Notes: generated from the sequence alone by a model not told the origin. A DNA stretch of 64,000 bases from JBPRGH01 sp051418055 (GCA_051418055.1 JBPRGH010000035.1:11773-75772); one strand, 5' to 3'; counted from the first letter of the stretch, positions 9,092 through 18,414 are shown. Translations and numbers: made by a program.

Positions 9092-9349
9092 ATGGTAATG
9101 ATATACAGACTTATTTTTAATCGTGCAAGTCAACAAAAGAAGAAGAATATTCTTGATGCACGAGGTGTTATTATCGGAACCTTTAAAAGGAATGATCGCC
9201 AGAAATATGTTTATCTTCTTGACAATTTTTTTGTGGAAGTAATTTATAAAGAAGACGATGCCGCAAATGAAATAGAAATAGCTAACTCTTTTTCAGATTA
9301 CCGCAAGCTTGAAAAATATATGGAGGAAAGCATCAGGGAAAATTCCTGA
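9092..9349 (+). CDS. Conserved-looking hypothetical protein, 85 residues
   Basis: I do not recognise this soluble, charged protein (MVMIYRLIFNRASQQKKK...). It alternates beta-like stretches (GVIIGTFKR, YVYLLDNFFVEVIYK) with a helical, acidic end (DYRKLEKYMEESIRE). Coding potential looks good: a clean frame ending 9 nt before a convergent gene, with ordinary codon use. An alternative ATG lies two codons downstream. It stands alone between PhoH and an outer-membrane protein gene. Confidence 0.6.
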   Translation: MVMIYRLIFNRASQQKKKNILDARGVIIGTFKRNDRQKYVYLLDNFFVEVIYKEDDAANEIEIANSFSDYRKLEKYMEESIRENS

Positions 9350-9358
9350 GACAAAAAG

Positions 9359-10126
9359 TTATTTTAACCCAAATATTCTCGAAGAAATTCCACCCTCGAC
9401 AAAATAGCCGTCTATGGTATTCTCAAGGTCTACACCTGCCGAAATATCCAACTGTAGGTCTTTATTTATGAAATAAGCTACCCCTCCATCAAAAAAGTTA
9501 TTAAATTCATTTTCATATATTCCGTATACTTCTACAAAAGCAGAAAATGAATCTCCAATACTCCTTGAATAATTAAAAGTATATAAAAAAGGACTTGTAT
9601 CAGACGTTCCTACATTAGCGACAAAAAGAGAATTGCCCACAGGATATCCCATACTTACAGCAGATACATAACCCAGATCGTTATCACCTATTTCAAATTC
9701 TTCATTTTGAATAAAATGAAAACGTGCGCGTGTTTGCCAGCTACCGGCAAATCCGGAAGGCCTTTCAAAAAGATGTATCCTGAAACCAAAATCAAACTGG
9801 CTTAACCCATTAATATCAACCTCATTACCAATAAATGGAGTATAAGTAGAGGATGTGTAGGTTACTGATGCATTTAATTCAATATTTTCTTTTATTCCAT
9901 ACCGGATCACAAGATTCTCATATAAACTACTCGTTTCTGTCAGATCCGTACCTAATTCACCATAACCTATACCACCCTCCAGTTGAAGGATTCGCATTCC
10001 AACTGTATACTGGCTAAAAGACTGACTCGGACGGTCCGTCCTTATCGCCTCACTTACCTGAGAAAAACCTGGAAGTGAAAGGAGTAAAAAAGATATAAAA
10101 AACGTTGTTCTTAGAAGACTATTCAT
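9359..10126 (-). CDS. Outer-membrane beta-barrel protein, MetA/phenol-degradation-like family
   Basis: The 255-residue protein has a signal peptide (MNSLLRTTFFISFLLLSLPGFSQ), then RTDRPSQSFSQYTVG and alternating amphipathic strands ending in ...SRIFGLK. The N-terminal TDRP(S)Q pattern and strand layout match the Phenol_MetA_deg / putative transporter family common in Bacteroidota. It probably sits in the outer membrane. The family name does not mean that phenol is the substrate. It is convergent with the 85-residue gene. Confidence 0.7.
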   Translation of the reverse strand: MNSLLRTTFFISFLLLSLPGFSQVSEAIRTDRPSQSFSQYTVGMRILQLEGGIGYGELGTDLTETSSLYENLVIRYGIKENIELNASVTYTSSTYTPFIGNEVDINGLSQFDFGFRIHLFERPSGFAGSWQTRARFHFIQNEEFEIGDNDLGYVSAVSMGYPVGNSLFVANVGTSDTSPFLYTFNYSRSIGDSFSAFVEVYGIYENEFNNFFDGGVAYFINKDLQLDISAGVDLENTIDGYFVEGGISSRIFGLK

Positions 10127-10214
10127 TTTTATTTATTTATTAAGAATAACAGGAACAGCCGTTCCATGTTTTTTTAATAGTTTTGTAAGATATATTTTTT
10201 AAAACCCTAAGATA

Positions 10215-11313
10215 ATGACAACCGAACAATTGAAAGATATAAAGGCTCGTGTTAATGCCTTGAGGAGGTATCTTTGACTACGATCGCAAAGTAAAAGAAG
10301 TAGAAGAAGAAGAGCTTATCACAGCACAACCTGATTTTTGGAACAATCCAAAAGAAGCTGAGAAGATCCTGAAAAATATTAAAGCTAAAAAGATCTGGAC
10401 CGACAGCTATAAAAAAATAGAAGAGAAATATAACGACCTGGAAACCCTCTTTGAATTTTATGATGAAGGGGAGGTTTCTGAGGAGGATATGAATAAGGAA
10501 TACCAGCAGGCGCTTAAAATGGTAGAAGACCTGGAATTCCAAAAAATGCTCAGCGGAGAAGAGGATCAATTTGGCGCAATGCTCGAAATCAATCCCGGAG
10601 CAGGAGGCACCGAAAGCCAGGACTGGGCAGATATCCTCAACAGGATGTATATTATGTATGGCGAATCACAGGGATATAGTGTAAAACAGGTAAGCTATCA
10701 GGCTGGTGATACTGCAGGCATAAAATCTGCTACCCTTGAAATTGATGGTCCGTTTGCATATGGAAAATTAAAATCAGAAATAGGCGTTCACCGACTGGTG
10801 CGTATTTCTCCTTTTGATTCCGGCGGCAGGAGGCATACTTCCTTTGCCTCGGTTTATGTCTACCCTATTATTGATGACGAGATAGAGATCGATATCAATC
10901 CTGCAGATGTAGAGTTACATACTTCACGCTCTGGTGGTGCGGGAGGCCAAAATGTCAATAAAGTTGAAACGAAAGTGCAGCTTACGCATAAGCCTACAGG
11001 AATTGTTATAGTATGTCAGGTAGAAAGATCACAGCTTGCCAACCGCGAGCTTGCAATGAAAATGCTTAAGTCACGGCTTTATCAAATGGAAGTGGAAAAG
11101 CGTAATGCAGAGCGGGACAAGGTTGAGAATTCCAAAATGAAGATAGATTTCGGTTCGCAGATCCGTAATTATGTACTGCATCCTTATAAATTAATTAAAG
11201 ATGCACGAACAGGTGTGGAGCGTACTGATGTGCAAAATGTTCTCGATGGAGACCTGGAAGATTATATTAAAGCATTTTTGCTTGGTTCACAGGAGGAACA
11301 GCAGGAAGCTTAA
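10215..11313 (+). CDS. prfB: Peptide chain release factor 2, with programmed +1 frameshift
   Basis: RF2 recognises UGA and UAA and releases finished proteins. The first 20 codons (ATG at 10215, ending AGG AGG TAT CTT) run into TGA at 10275. Shifting +1 after CTT continues as GAC TAC GAT for another 345 residues, giving 365 in total, the usual RF2 length. The codon-recognition motif SPF (residues ~198-200) and the catalytic GGQ motif (~243-245, SGGAGGQNVNK) are present. Expression is autoregulated: low RF2 stalls at TGA and favours the shift. The gene must be annotated as joined 10215-10274 and 10276-11313. Confidence 0.97.
10263..10278 (+). promoter_or_regulatory. prfB: prfB +1 programmed frameshift site
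   Basis: An internal Shine-Dalgarno AGGAGG (10263-10268) lies 3 nt before the slippery CTT (10272-10274), which is followed by TGA C (10275-10278). This is nearly the same as the classical E. coli RF2 site AGGGGGTATCTTTGAC. It is the feedback sensor for RF2 level. Confidence 0.97.
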
Positions 11314-11663
11314 TAAATAAGGTACTGCACTAATGATCCGGTTAAGGCCATAACCACAGCTATAATTAGTGCAGTACCATAACCTTCTACTTTTAGGCCG
11401 GTCATTAGCCAGTCTACCAGCTTTATTATTAAAGCCACAACTACTAATCTTATAATAAAACCTATTCCAAATACTGCAAAAAAACCTAATGTGGCAACAT
11501 TTAAGATCGCACGTAGCAGCCAGCCTATTGTTGGTGAAAATATTCCTATTAAAAAAGCAGCTAAGAAAGCGGCACCCCAACCGGTAATGTGAACTTTTGG
11601 CATTAGCTTAGCAACTAGCACCAGTACAGCCGCATTTACAAACAGTGAAATTAAAAAATTCAT
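11310..11663 (-). CDS. YvlD / phage-holin-4-like small membrane protein
   Basis: The 117-residue protein has four hydrophobic segments (about residues 3-20, 30-50, 55-80, 92-115) and the KVHITGWGAAFLAAFLIGIF motif of the PF04020 family (YvlD, phage holin family 4 superfamily IV). These are inner-membrane proteins of unclear role, and the holin name is historical. I chose the ATG at 11663 (MNFLISLFVNAAVLV). An earlier ATG at 11702 would overlap the divergent queG start. Its stop overlaps the prfB stop by 4 nt in convergent orientation. Confidence 0.75.
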   Translation of the reverse strand: MNFLISLFVNAAVLVLVAKLMPKVHITGWGAAFLAAFLIGIFSPTIGWLLRAILNVATLGFFAVFGIGFIIRLVVVALIIKLVDWLMTGLKVEGYGTALIIAVVMALTGSLVQYLIY

Positions 11664-11717
11664 TAATGCGTTATTTATACCAGCAACAACATTTAAATGC
11701 AATTGTTGGATCAGCCA

Positions 11718-12668
11718 ATGGATTTGAAAAATAGAAATACTGCGATCATTAAAACTATTGCCAAAGATCTGGGCTTCCAGTATTGTGGTATTGCCAAAGC
11801 TGAATTTTTAGCCGAAGAGGCGCCACGGCTGGAAAAATGGCTAAAAACCAATCAGCACGGGCAAATGCAGTATATGGAAAACCATTTTGATAAAAGGCTT
11901 GATCCGACAAAACTTGTTCCCGGAGCAAAAAGTGTGGTTAGTCTGATCTATAACTATTATCCTGAAAAAGATAACGCATCCCAAAACAACTTTAAGATCG
12001 CTAAATATGCTTACGGGAAAGATTACCATTTCATTATAAAAGATAAGCTTAAGGGTTTTTATTCCAGGATCCAGGAGGAAATAGGTGAAGTAGGGGGAAG
12101 AGTATTTGTAGATTCTGCACCTGTTATGGAACGTGTATGGGCAAAAAAATCAGGTTTGGGATGGATCGGAAAAAACACATTGCTACTCAATAAAGAAATG
12201 GGCAGCTTTTTTTTCATAGCTGAATTAATACTTGAGATCGAGCTTGCAGAGGATGGGCCTGTAAAAGACTACTGCGGGACATGTTCCGCCTGCATTGATG
12301 CCTGCCCTACAAATGCGATAACCGCACCTCAATGGCTCGATGCCTCAAAATGCATCTCCTATATGACTATTGAGCTTAAGGAAGAGATTCCAGGTGGTTA
12401 TGAAGATAAATTTAATGATTGGATCTTTGGCTGCGATATTTGTCAGGATGTGTGTCCGTGGAACAGATTTTCATCTGCACATAAAGAGCCGGCCTTCACT
12501 CCTCATCCTGATCTGCTGGCTATGGAGAAAAATGAATGGCTGGAGATGACTAAAGATGTATTTAATACAATTTTTAAAAAATCAGCGGTAAAACGCACGA
12601 AGTATGAGGGATTAAAACGCAATATGGCATATATAGAAAAAGCCCGCCATAAGACGAGCTCCGTATAA
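11718..12668 (+). CDS. queG: Epoxyqueuosine reductase
   Basis: This cobalamin-dependent iron-sulfur enzyme reduces epoxyqueuosine to queuosine in the anticodon of certain tRNAs. The protein (316 residues from ATG 11718) has the N-terminal QueG domain (GFQYCGIAKAEFL, HFDKRLDPTKLVPGAKSV). It then has two 4Fe-4S clusters: CGTCSACIDACPTNAI near residue 190 and CDICQDVCPWN near 240. An upstream in-frame ATG at 11697 would extend into the divergent gene. No other queuosine genes are nearby. Confidence 0.93.
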   Translation: MDLKNRNTAIIKTIAKDLGFQYCGIAKAEFLAEEAPRLEKWLKTNQHGQMQYMENHFDKRLDPTKLVPGAKSVVSLIYNYYPEKDNASQNNFKIAKYAYGKDYHFIIKDKLKGFYSRIQEEIGEVGGRVFVDSAPVMERVWAKKSGLGWIGKNTLLLNKEMGSFFFIAELILEIELAEDGPVKDYCGTCSACIDACPTNAITAPQWLDASKCISYMTIELKEEIPGGYEDKFNDWIFGCDICQDVCPWNRFSSAHKEPAFTPHPDLLAMEKNEWLEMTKDVFNTIFKKSAVKRTKYEGLKRNMAYIEKARHKTSSV

Positions 12669-12685
12669 TTATGTAATAGGTTAGT

Positions 12686-12868
12686 TTATACTGAAAATAC
12701 CTTTTTAAGAATAAAAGAATATTTTTCATGAAACATAGCATAGCACCAACGTTTCAATTCCCTAACCTCATCCTTTACTAAAAGCTTAATTGCTTTTCTC
12801 AACTCTTTCTCGAAGAGCCGTGCATCAAAACTTACCTTTTTTAGAATGGTTTTTGTGTATTCTAACAT
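12686..12868 (-). CDS. Small conserved hypothetical protein (Bacteroidota-type, 60 residues)
   Basis: A basic, helical 60-residue protein (MLEYTKTILKKVSFDARLFE, then ELRKAIKLLVKDEVRELKRW). I recall near-identical short proteins starting M(L/F)EYTKTILEKVSFD in many Bacteroidota, which supports it as real, but no function is known. It has no signal peptide or membrane segment. It lies alone between convergent queG and divergent batD. Confidence 0.7.
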   Translation of the reverse strand: MLEYTKTILKKVSFDARLFEKELRKAIKLLVKDEVRELKRWCYAMFHEKYSFILKKVFSV

Positions 12869-13034
12869 ATTAACATTAGGTTTTTATGTTTTGAATAAAA
12901 AAGTGACCTACTGTTGATCACTTTGATGAACCTTTAATATACAAATAAGTTACCTCATTTCCATAGGTTACGTTAAATTTGTTATTAGGTAATATAAAAT
13001 GTTAATTTAAAACGAGGGGAGTATTTTACTGAAA

Positions 13035-14471
13035 ATGAGATTGTTATTATCGACAGGATTAATTAATATTTTTTTACTGATTAGCGCCCATGCTTTTAGC
13101 CAGGCAACAATAGAGCTTGGTCCTGACGAGATTGCTGAAAATCAGGCATTTACTATAACTATCACTGTAAAGAATGAGCGACTTAAAAGCTATAGTGATT
13201 TTCCTGAAATTCAGGGTTTCCGCAAAAGAGGCACCTCATCATCTTCGAGCACTAACATTGTAAATGGACAGATAACCTCTTCCCAAAGCGTTACTATGAC
13301 TTATATGCCGGTAGGTCAGGGAATTTTTAAGCTCCCTTCATTCACAATGACTGTTAATGGCGAGCAGGTATCCGCACCGGGAAAAACGATAAAAGTTGGA
13401 CCTCCGGCAAAAAATCGCCGCAATCCATCTAACTTTAACAGAAGCCCATTCGATGATTTTTTTGGTGAAGAAGAATCAGAATTTGTTGAAGTTGAGGATG
13501 ATGCTTTCCTTGCGTTAACCACCTCTAAAAATGAAGTTTTTGTTGGAGAGGGTTTTAATACCACCCTTAGCTTTTTTGTAGCTGAAGATAACCGTGCGCC
13601 ACTCCAGTTCCATCAGCTTGGGCAGCAATTAGCAGAAATTCTTAAAAAACTTAGGCCAGCCAACTCCTGGGAAGAAAATTTTAATATTGAAAATGTAAAT
13701 GGGGAAACAATCATATTAAATGGCAAACGCTATACGCAATATAAAATTTATCAGGCTACATTTTTCCCTCTAAATAATGAGGACGTGACTTTTCCTTCAG
13801 TAGACCTGAGAATGATAAAATACAAAGTGGCAAAAAACCCTTCATTTTTCGGACGGAACAGACAGGAGGATTTTAAATCCTTTTCTTCAAAACCTAAAAC
13901 AGTAAAAGTAAAAGATCTGCCTCCACATCCTCTCAAAGATATTATACAGGTAGGTAATTATCGACTTGATGAGGAAATCTCTTCCGAACAGCTTGAGACG
14001 GGTAATAGCTTTACATACAGGTTTTCTATATTAGGTGAAGGAAATATAGCTGCCATTGATAATCCCAACATTAATTTTGGCAATAACTTCGACTTTTATG
14101 ATCCTAATGTAAATCAAAAAATTTATCGCCAGAATGGAAAGGTTACAGGAACAAAATCCTTTAATTACTATGCCATTCCGAAAGAACCTGGCACCTACGA
14201 TCTAGGTGAAAAATTCCGCTGGATTTTCTTCAATCCTAAAAAGGAGGAATATGATACACTTCGAAGTAATATTACAGTTAATGTAACTGGAGAAAGCAAA
14301 AAAAATGAAGCCATACAGGCTAATGATCTCGGCAGCTTTTATGATATTATTGAGGTAGAAAATAATGAACTGGAGCGTGTAGGTCAATCACCCTGGTTAA
14401 ATATGGGTATTAATATTTTCATTCTCCTGCTAATTGGTGCATCCTTTTTTATAATTTTTAAAAAACCCTGA
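13035..14471 (+). CDS. batD: BatD family protein
   Basis: The 478-residue protein has a cleavable signal peptide ending near HAFSQ. Ig-like BatD repeats follow (IELGPDEIAENQAFTITITV, VGEGFNTTLSFFVAEDNRAP, QVGNYRLDEEISSEQLETGN) and a C-terminal transmembrane helix (MGINIFILLLIGASFFIIF) is followed by a short basic tail. This puts most of it in the periplasm. BatD usually sits in a moxR-batA-batB-batC-batD operon linked to oxygen or stress tolerance. Here it stands alone directly upstream of aroC, so this may be a second, stand-alone paralogue. Confidence 0.85.
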   Translation: MRLLLSTGLINIFLLISAHAFSQATIELGPDEIAENQAFTITITVKNERLKSYSDFPEIQGFRKRGTSSSSSTNIVNGQITSSQSVTMTYMPVGQGIFKLPSFTMTVNGEQVSAPGKTIKVGPPAKNRRNPSNFNRSPFDDFFGEEESEFVEVEDDAFLALTTSKNEVFVGEGFNTTLSFFVAEDNRAPLQFHQLGQQLAEILKKLRPANSWEENFNIENVNGETIILNGKRYTQYKIYQATFFPLNNEDVTFPSVDLRMIKYKVAKNPSFFGRNRQEDFKSFSSKPKTVKVKDLPPHPLKDIIQVGNYRLDEEISSEQLETGNSFTYRFSILGEGNIAAIDNPNINFGNNFDFYDPNVNQKIYRQNGKVTGTKSFNYYAIPKEPGTYDLGEKFRWIFFNPKKEEYDTLRSNITVNVTGESKKNEAIQANDLGSFYDIIEVENNELERVGQSPWLNMGINIFILLLIGASFFIIFKKP

Positions 14472-14473
14472 TT

Positions 14474-15556
14474 TTGAGAAATTCATTTGGTAATCTATTA
14501 CGCATAACAACATTCGGGGAATCGCATGGCCCTGCAATCGGTGTAGTTCTGGATGGTTGTCCGGCGGGCATATTTATCGATGAGGAATATATTCTGTCAG
14601 AGCTGAACAGAAGAAGGCCCGGCCAATCAAAATTAACTACCCAAAGGAAAGAGACAGATGAATTTGAAATTCTGTCAGGAGTATTTGAAGGCAAAAGTAC
14701 CGGTATGCCTATATGTCTTATGATCAGGAATAAAGATGCTAAAAGCAAAGATTATAGCCATATTGCCGAAACATACAGGCCTTCTCATGCAGATTACACC
14801 TATGACACAAAATTCGGTTATCGAGACTATCGTGGCGGAGGGAGAAGCTCGGCAAGAGAAACTGCCACACGCGTAGCTGCCGGCGCCATAGCAAAACTCA
14901 TCCTTAATGAACTTGGAGTTACAGTTCATGCATATGTTTCAGCGGTAGGGGATATTGAAGCTCCTGATCATAACGAACTTGATCTTTCACTCACGGAAGA
15001 AACACCTGTACGCTGCCCCGACATAAAAACTGCTGATAAGATGATCGAGCTAATAGATGAAACACGAAAATCCCGGGATACGATTGGAGGGAAAGTAACA
15101 TGTGTAATAACAAATTTACCGGCAGGTATAGGCGAACCGGTTTATCAGAAACTGCATGCCTCTCTTGGATCTGCCATGCTGAGTATTAATGCTGTCAAAG
15201 GATTTGAATTTGGAAGCGGATTTGGTTGTGTGAAAATGAAAGGTTCGGAACATAATGACCACTTCTATAAAGATGAAGAAGGTAATGTACGTACTAAAAC
15301 CAATTTTTCCGGAGGTATCCAGGGCGGGATAAGCAACGGGGAAGATATCTATTTTAATGTGGCATTTAAACCTGTAGCAACCATTATGCAGGATCAGGAT
15401 TCTATCAACAGCAAAGGAGAAGCAGTTACTGTTTCCGGCAAAGGCCGTCATGATCCATGTGTAGTGCCGCGCGCAGTGCCTATTGTTGAGGCAATGGCAG
15501 CTTTAGTACTTGCAGATTTTTATTTAATACATCAATCGGCTAAATTGCGGCGATAA
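14474..15556 (+). CDS. aroC: Chorismate synthase
   Basis: It catalyses the last shikimate pathway step, converting EPSP to chorismate with reduced FMN, in the cytoplasm. The 360-residue product has the three family signatures: GESHGPAIGVVLDGCPAG near the start, the RGGGRSSARETATRVAAGA region (~residues 119-137), and the C-terminal GRHDPCVVPRAVPIVEAM. The start is TTG (MRNSFGNLLRITTFGESHG), supported by alignment to the family N-terminus. It starts 2 nt after the batD stop, so the two are probably cotranscribed. Confidence 0.96.
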   Translation: MRNSFGNLLRITTFGESHGPAIGVVLDGCPAGIFIDEEYILSELNRRRPGQSKLTTQRKETDEFEILSGVFEGKSTGMPICLMIRNKDAKSKDYSHIAETYRPSHADYTYDTKFGYRDYRGGGRSSARETATRVAAGAIAKLILNELGVTVHAYVSAVGDIEAPDHNELDLSLTEETPVRCPDIKTADKMIELIDETRKSRDTIGGKVTCVITNLPAGIGEPVYQKLHASLGSAMLSINAVKGFEFGSGFGCVKMKGSEHNDHFYKDEEGNVRTKTNFSGGIQGGISNGEDIYFNVAFKPVATIMQDQDSINSKGEAVTVSGKGRHDPCVVPRAVPIVEAMAALVLADFYLIHQSAKLRR

Positions 15557-15596
15557 TTTTTATTAATAAACTGGATATTTTTTGCCATCACAATAA

Positions 15597-17009
15597 ATGA
15601 AAAGAAAGCTACCTCTCCACATTAAAATTGTTATAGGATTAGTTCTCGGTATTATTTGGGCTTTTATTTCAAGCGCACTTGGCTGGAATCAATTTACTAT
15701 TAACTGGATAGATCCATTCGGGACCATATTTATTCGTCTGCTTAAATTTATTGCTGTCCCTTTAGTATTATTCTCCATCATAAGTGGAATATCTGGATTA
15801 ACAGATATTTCAAAGCTTGGAAGGATGGGAGCAAAAACTTTACTCCTTTACCTGATCACAACTGTTACTGCAGTAGGGATAGGCTTAGTACTGGTAAATC
15901 TTGTACGTCCCGGAGATTTTATTGATGAAAATCAGCGTATAAAAAACAGGATAACATATGAGCTGTGGGTTAAGGAAACAACGGGTGTTGAACCTAAAGA
16001 TGAGCGCCGTTTTTTAACCGATCCTGCTTATGCTGATGTGGTGCAGGAAATCACCAATATGGATATTGACCAGGCACAGGCTGCAGCCGGCATTGAGGAT
16101 AAAATGAAAGTAGCTGAGGAAGCTAAAGAAGTAAGCCCCCTCCAGTTTTTAGTTGATATTGTACCAGAAAACCTGATGCTTTCCTTAAGTGATAATACTT
16201 TAATGCTCCAGGTTATTTTCTTTGCGATATTCTTTGGTGTCACATTAGCCTTATTACCCGCTGAAAAAGCTCAGCCAGTAATAACCTTTATTGATGGTAT
16301 TAATGAAGTCTTCCTGAAAATGGTGGAGCTGATAATGATTGCTGCACCTTATTTTGTATTTGCATTACTTGCAGGTGTTATTGCTAAAATGGCTGATACA
16401 CCACAGGAAGTATTTGAAATATTCAAAGGGCTTGGTTCTTATTCATTAACTGTTTTTGTAGGGCTAGCCTTTATGGTTTTTGTTTTCTATCCTGGCTTAA
16501 TAACTACGGTTATACGAAAATTAAGCTATAAGAATTTCTTTAAAAATATCAGCCCTGCACAATTTTTAGCTTTCTCTACAAGCTCAAGTGCGGCTACTTT
16601 ACCTGTTACCATGGAATGTGTGGAGGATAATATGGGTGTTTCAAGAAATGTAACAAGCTTTGTTCTTCCGATAGGTGCCACCGTTAATATGGATGGGACC
16701 AGCCTGTATCAGGCTATAGCTGTAATGTTCCTTGCCCAGATGCATATGGTTGATCTTACGCTGGGCCAGCAACTTACAATCGTTCTCACCGCGACATTAG
16801 CCTCAATTGGTTCGGCTGCGGTGCCAAGTGCAGGGCTTGTAATGCTTATTATTGTACTTCAATCCGTGGGGTTAAATCCTGCCTGGATTGCCATTATCTT
16901 TCCTGTTGACAGGATACTTGATATGTGCCGGACAGTAGTAAATGTTACGGGTGATGCTACCGTATCTACTTTAATTGCAAAGTCTGAGGGGGAATTAAGC
17001 AAATACTGA
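15597..17009 (+). CDS. Dicarboxylate/amino acid:cation symporter (DAACS, GltP-like)
   Basis: The 470-residue inner-membrane transporter has ~8 helices plus re-entrant loops. Family motifs are the serine-rich loop FSTSSSAATLPVTME and the cation-site motif GATVNMDGTSLYQAI. A loop near residues 105-180 (INPF-free, rich in Glu/Lys/Ala) is longer than in GltP. It probably imports glutamate, aspartate or C4-dicarboxylates with Na+ or H+. Exact substrate is undetermined. The nfu gene follows after 51 nt. Confidence 0.9.
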   Translation: MKRKLPLHIKIVIGLVLGIIWAFISSALGWNQFTINWIDPFGTIFIRLLKFIAVPLVLFSIISGISGLTDISKLGRMGAKTLLLYLITTVTAVGIGLVLVNLVRPGDFIDENQRIKNRITYELWVKETTGVEPKDERRFLTDPAYADVVQEITNMDIDQAQAAAGIEDKMKVAEEAKEVSPLQFLVDIVPENLMLSLSDNTLMLQVIFFAIFFGVTLALLPAEKAQPVITFIDGINEVFLKMVELIMIAAPYFVFALLAGVIAKMADTPQEVFEIFKGLGSYSLTVFVGLAFMVFVFYPGLITTVIRKLSYKNFFKNISPAQFLAFSTSSSAATLPVTMECVEDNMGVSRNVTSFVLPIGATVNMDGTSLYQAIAVMFLAQMHMVDLTLGQQLTIVLTATLASIGSAAVPSAGLVMLIIVLQSVGLNPAWIAIIFPVDRILDMCRTVVNVTGDATVSTLIAKSEGELSKY

Positions 17010-17060
17010 AACTTTTGAGAATAAAAGGCAGTTGAATAAGTTGAATAGAATTAAAATAAA

Positions 17061-17639
17061 ATGCAAAATACCAGCCAATTAACTCATTTATATATAGAAT
17101 CAAATCCTAATCCGAACAGCCTAAAGTTTGTGGCTAATTTTATGCTTGTGCCGGAAGGTGAGAGCTTTGATTTTCCGGATAAAGCATCTGCCGAAAATGC
17201 GCCTTTAGCTCAGGAGCTTTTCAATTACGATTTTGTAGACCGTGTATTCTATATGAACAATTTTGTAACGGTTACAAAAAAGGAAGATTATGAGTGGGAC
17301 GAGATCAAGCTTAAGATCAGAGATCATATTAAATCATATCTGGAACAAAATAAACCTGTACTTACAGAGCTTACAGCTTCTCAAAATGAAGTCAGTGAAA
17401 ATGACTCTCCGGAAGTTCAGCAAATTAAGATGGTCCTGGATGAATATATACGTCCGGCAGTAGAACAGGATGGGGGTGCAATTACCTTTCAGTCTTTTGA
17501 AGAAGGAACCTTAAGATTAAACCTGCAGGGAGCCTGCAGTGGATGCCCTTCAAGTACAGTTACTTTAAAGGCCGGAATTGAAAATTTAATGCAAAGAATG
17601 GTGCCTCAGGTTAAAAAAGTAGAGGCTGTGGGTGTATAA
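17061..17639 (+). CDS. Nfu-type iron-sulfur cluster scaffold protein
   Basis: The 192-residue protein has an N-terminal Nfu_N domain (YIESNPNPNSLKFVANF) and a C-terminal NifU domain with the cluster-binding C159-x-x-C162 in LQGACSGCPSSTVTLKAG. Nfu proteins carry 4Fe-4S clusters to apo-enzymes in the cytoplasm. Unlike E. coli NfuA, whose N-terminal domain is A-type-like, this has the eukaryote/Bacteroidota Nfu_N form. It ends at a terminator shared with the convergent rpmA. Confidence 0.92.
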   Translation: MQNTSQLTHLYIESNPNPNSLKFVANFMLVPEGESFDFPDKASAENAPLAQELFNYDFVDRVFYMNNFVTVTKKEDYEWDEIKLKIRDHIKSYLEQNKPVLTELTASQNEVSENDSPEVQQIKMVLDEYIRPAVEQDGGAITFQSFEEGTLRLNLQGACSGCPSSTVTLKAGIENLMQRMVPQVKKVEAVGV

Positions 17640-17666
17640 TTGACAAAAAAACTTACATCATAAAAA

Positions 17667-17695
17667 AAGCTGCTCAATGAGCAGCTTTTATTTTT
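17667..17695. terminator. Bidirectional terminator between nfu and rpmA
   Basis: The stem AAGCTGCTCA / TGAGCAGCTT is a continuous palindrome flanked by an A-run before and a T-run after, suitable for both strands. It lies 28 nt after the nfu stop and 22 nt past the rpmA stop. Confidence 0.88.
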
Positions 17696-17716
17696 TTCTC
17701 TTTTACCGGTTACTTC

Positions 17717-17980
17717 TTAGGCATTTCCATTAGGTTGAACAGAAACATAGCTACGTCCCTTTCTACCTTTTTTGAATTCTACAGTACCCTCTATAAGTGC
17801 AAAGATTGTATGATCTTTTCCAAGACCAACATTATCACCCGGATGGTGCTGAGTACCACGCTGACGAACAATAATGTTACCAGCTATAGCATGCTGCCCA
17901 CCGAATATTTTTACACCGAGACGTTTACTTTCTGATTCTCTACCGTTTCTTGAACTACCGGCTCCTTTTTTATGTGCCAT
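17717..17980 (-). CDS. rpmA: 50S ribosomal protein L27
   Basis: The 87-residue protein starts MAHKKGAGSSRNGRESESKR and includes the conserved VRQRGTQHHPGDNVGLGKDH segment. L27 reaches the peptidyl-transferase centre of the large subunit. The N-terminus begins directly at AHKKG, with no Firmicutes-type cleaved extension. It is encoded 6 nt after rplU, the usual L21-L27 operon. Confidence 0.98.
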   Translation of the reverse strand: MAHKKGAGSSRNGRESESKRLGVKIFGGQHAIAGNIIVRQRGTQHHPGDNVGLGKDHTIFALIEGTVEFKKGRKGRSYVSVQPNGNA

Positions 17981-17986
17981 AGCTAA

Positions 17987-18298
17987 TTATTTAGTAATAC
18001 CTTCAATTAAAACTTTAGTAAATTCCTGACGATGACCGTTTTTCTTTTTATAGCCTTTTCTGCGCTTTTTCTTAAAAACGATCACTTTGTCACCTTTTAC
18101 GTGACCAAGGATTTTACCGGATATCTTAGCTCCTTTTACTAAAGGGGCCCCGACAGATACTTTTCCATCGTCATCCAGCAATAATACCTTGTCAAATTCT
18201 ACGGAAGCGCCTTCTTCGCCGTCCATTTTAGGAGCGTATACGAATTGGTCTTGTGTTACTTTGAACTGCTTTCCGGATATGTCAACTATTGCGTACAT
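17987..18298 (-). CDS. rplU: 50S ribosomal protein L21
   Basis: The 103-residue protein (MYAIVDISGKQFKVTQDQ...) matches L21 across its length, with the basic KKKRRKGYKKKNGHRQ region that binds 23S rRNA. I chose the ATG at 18298. A GTG one codon upstream would only add Met. It is the first gene of the rplU-rpmA operon. Confidence 0.97.
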   Translation of the reverse strand: MYAIVDISGKQFKVTQDQFVYAPKMDGEEGASVEFDKVLLLDDDGKVSVGAPLVKGAKISGKILGHVKGDKVIVFKKKRRKGYKKKNGHRQEFTKVLIEGITK

Positions 18299-18353
18299 CA
18301 CAAAATTCTTTTATATAATCCAAAAGGACTGCAAAGGTAATAATTATTCCTAT

Positions 18354-18382
18354 AAATACAAAAGGGAACGCGAAGGTTCCCT
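18354..18382 (-). terminator. Rho-independent terminator of the small lipoprotein gene
   Basis: Read on the minus strand: AGGGAAC-CTTCGC-GTTCCCT followed by TTTTGTATTT. It lies 32 nt after the lipoprotein stop and before rplU, insulating the ribosomal operon. Confidence 0.7.
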
Positions 18383-18414
18383 GAAATATTTTATTTATTT
18401 TAATTCTGCCTAAA

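Noticed and set aside
10489..11313. Truncated 274-residue release factor
   Set aside because: The upstream +1 frameshift site restores a normal 365-residue RF2, so it is not a truncation or pseudogene.
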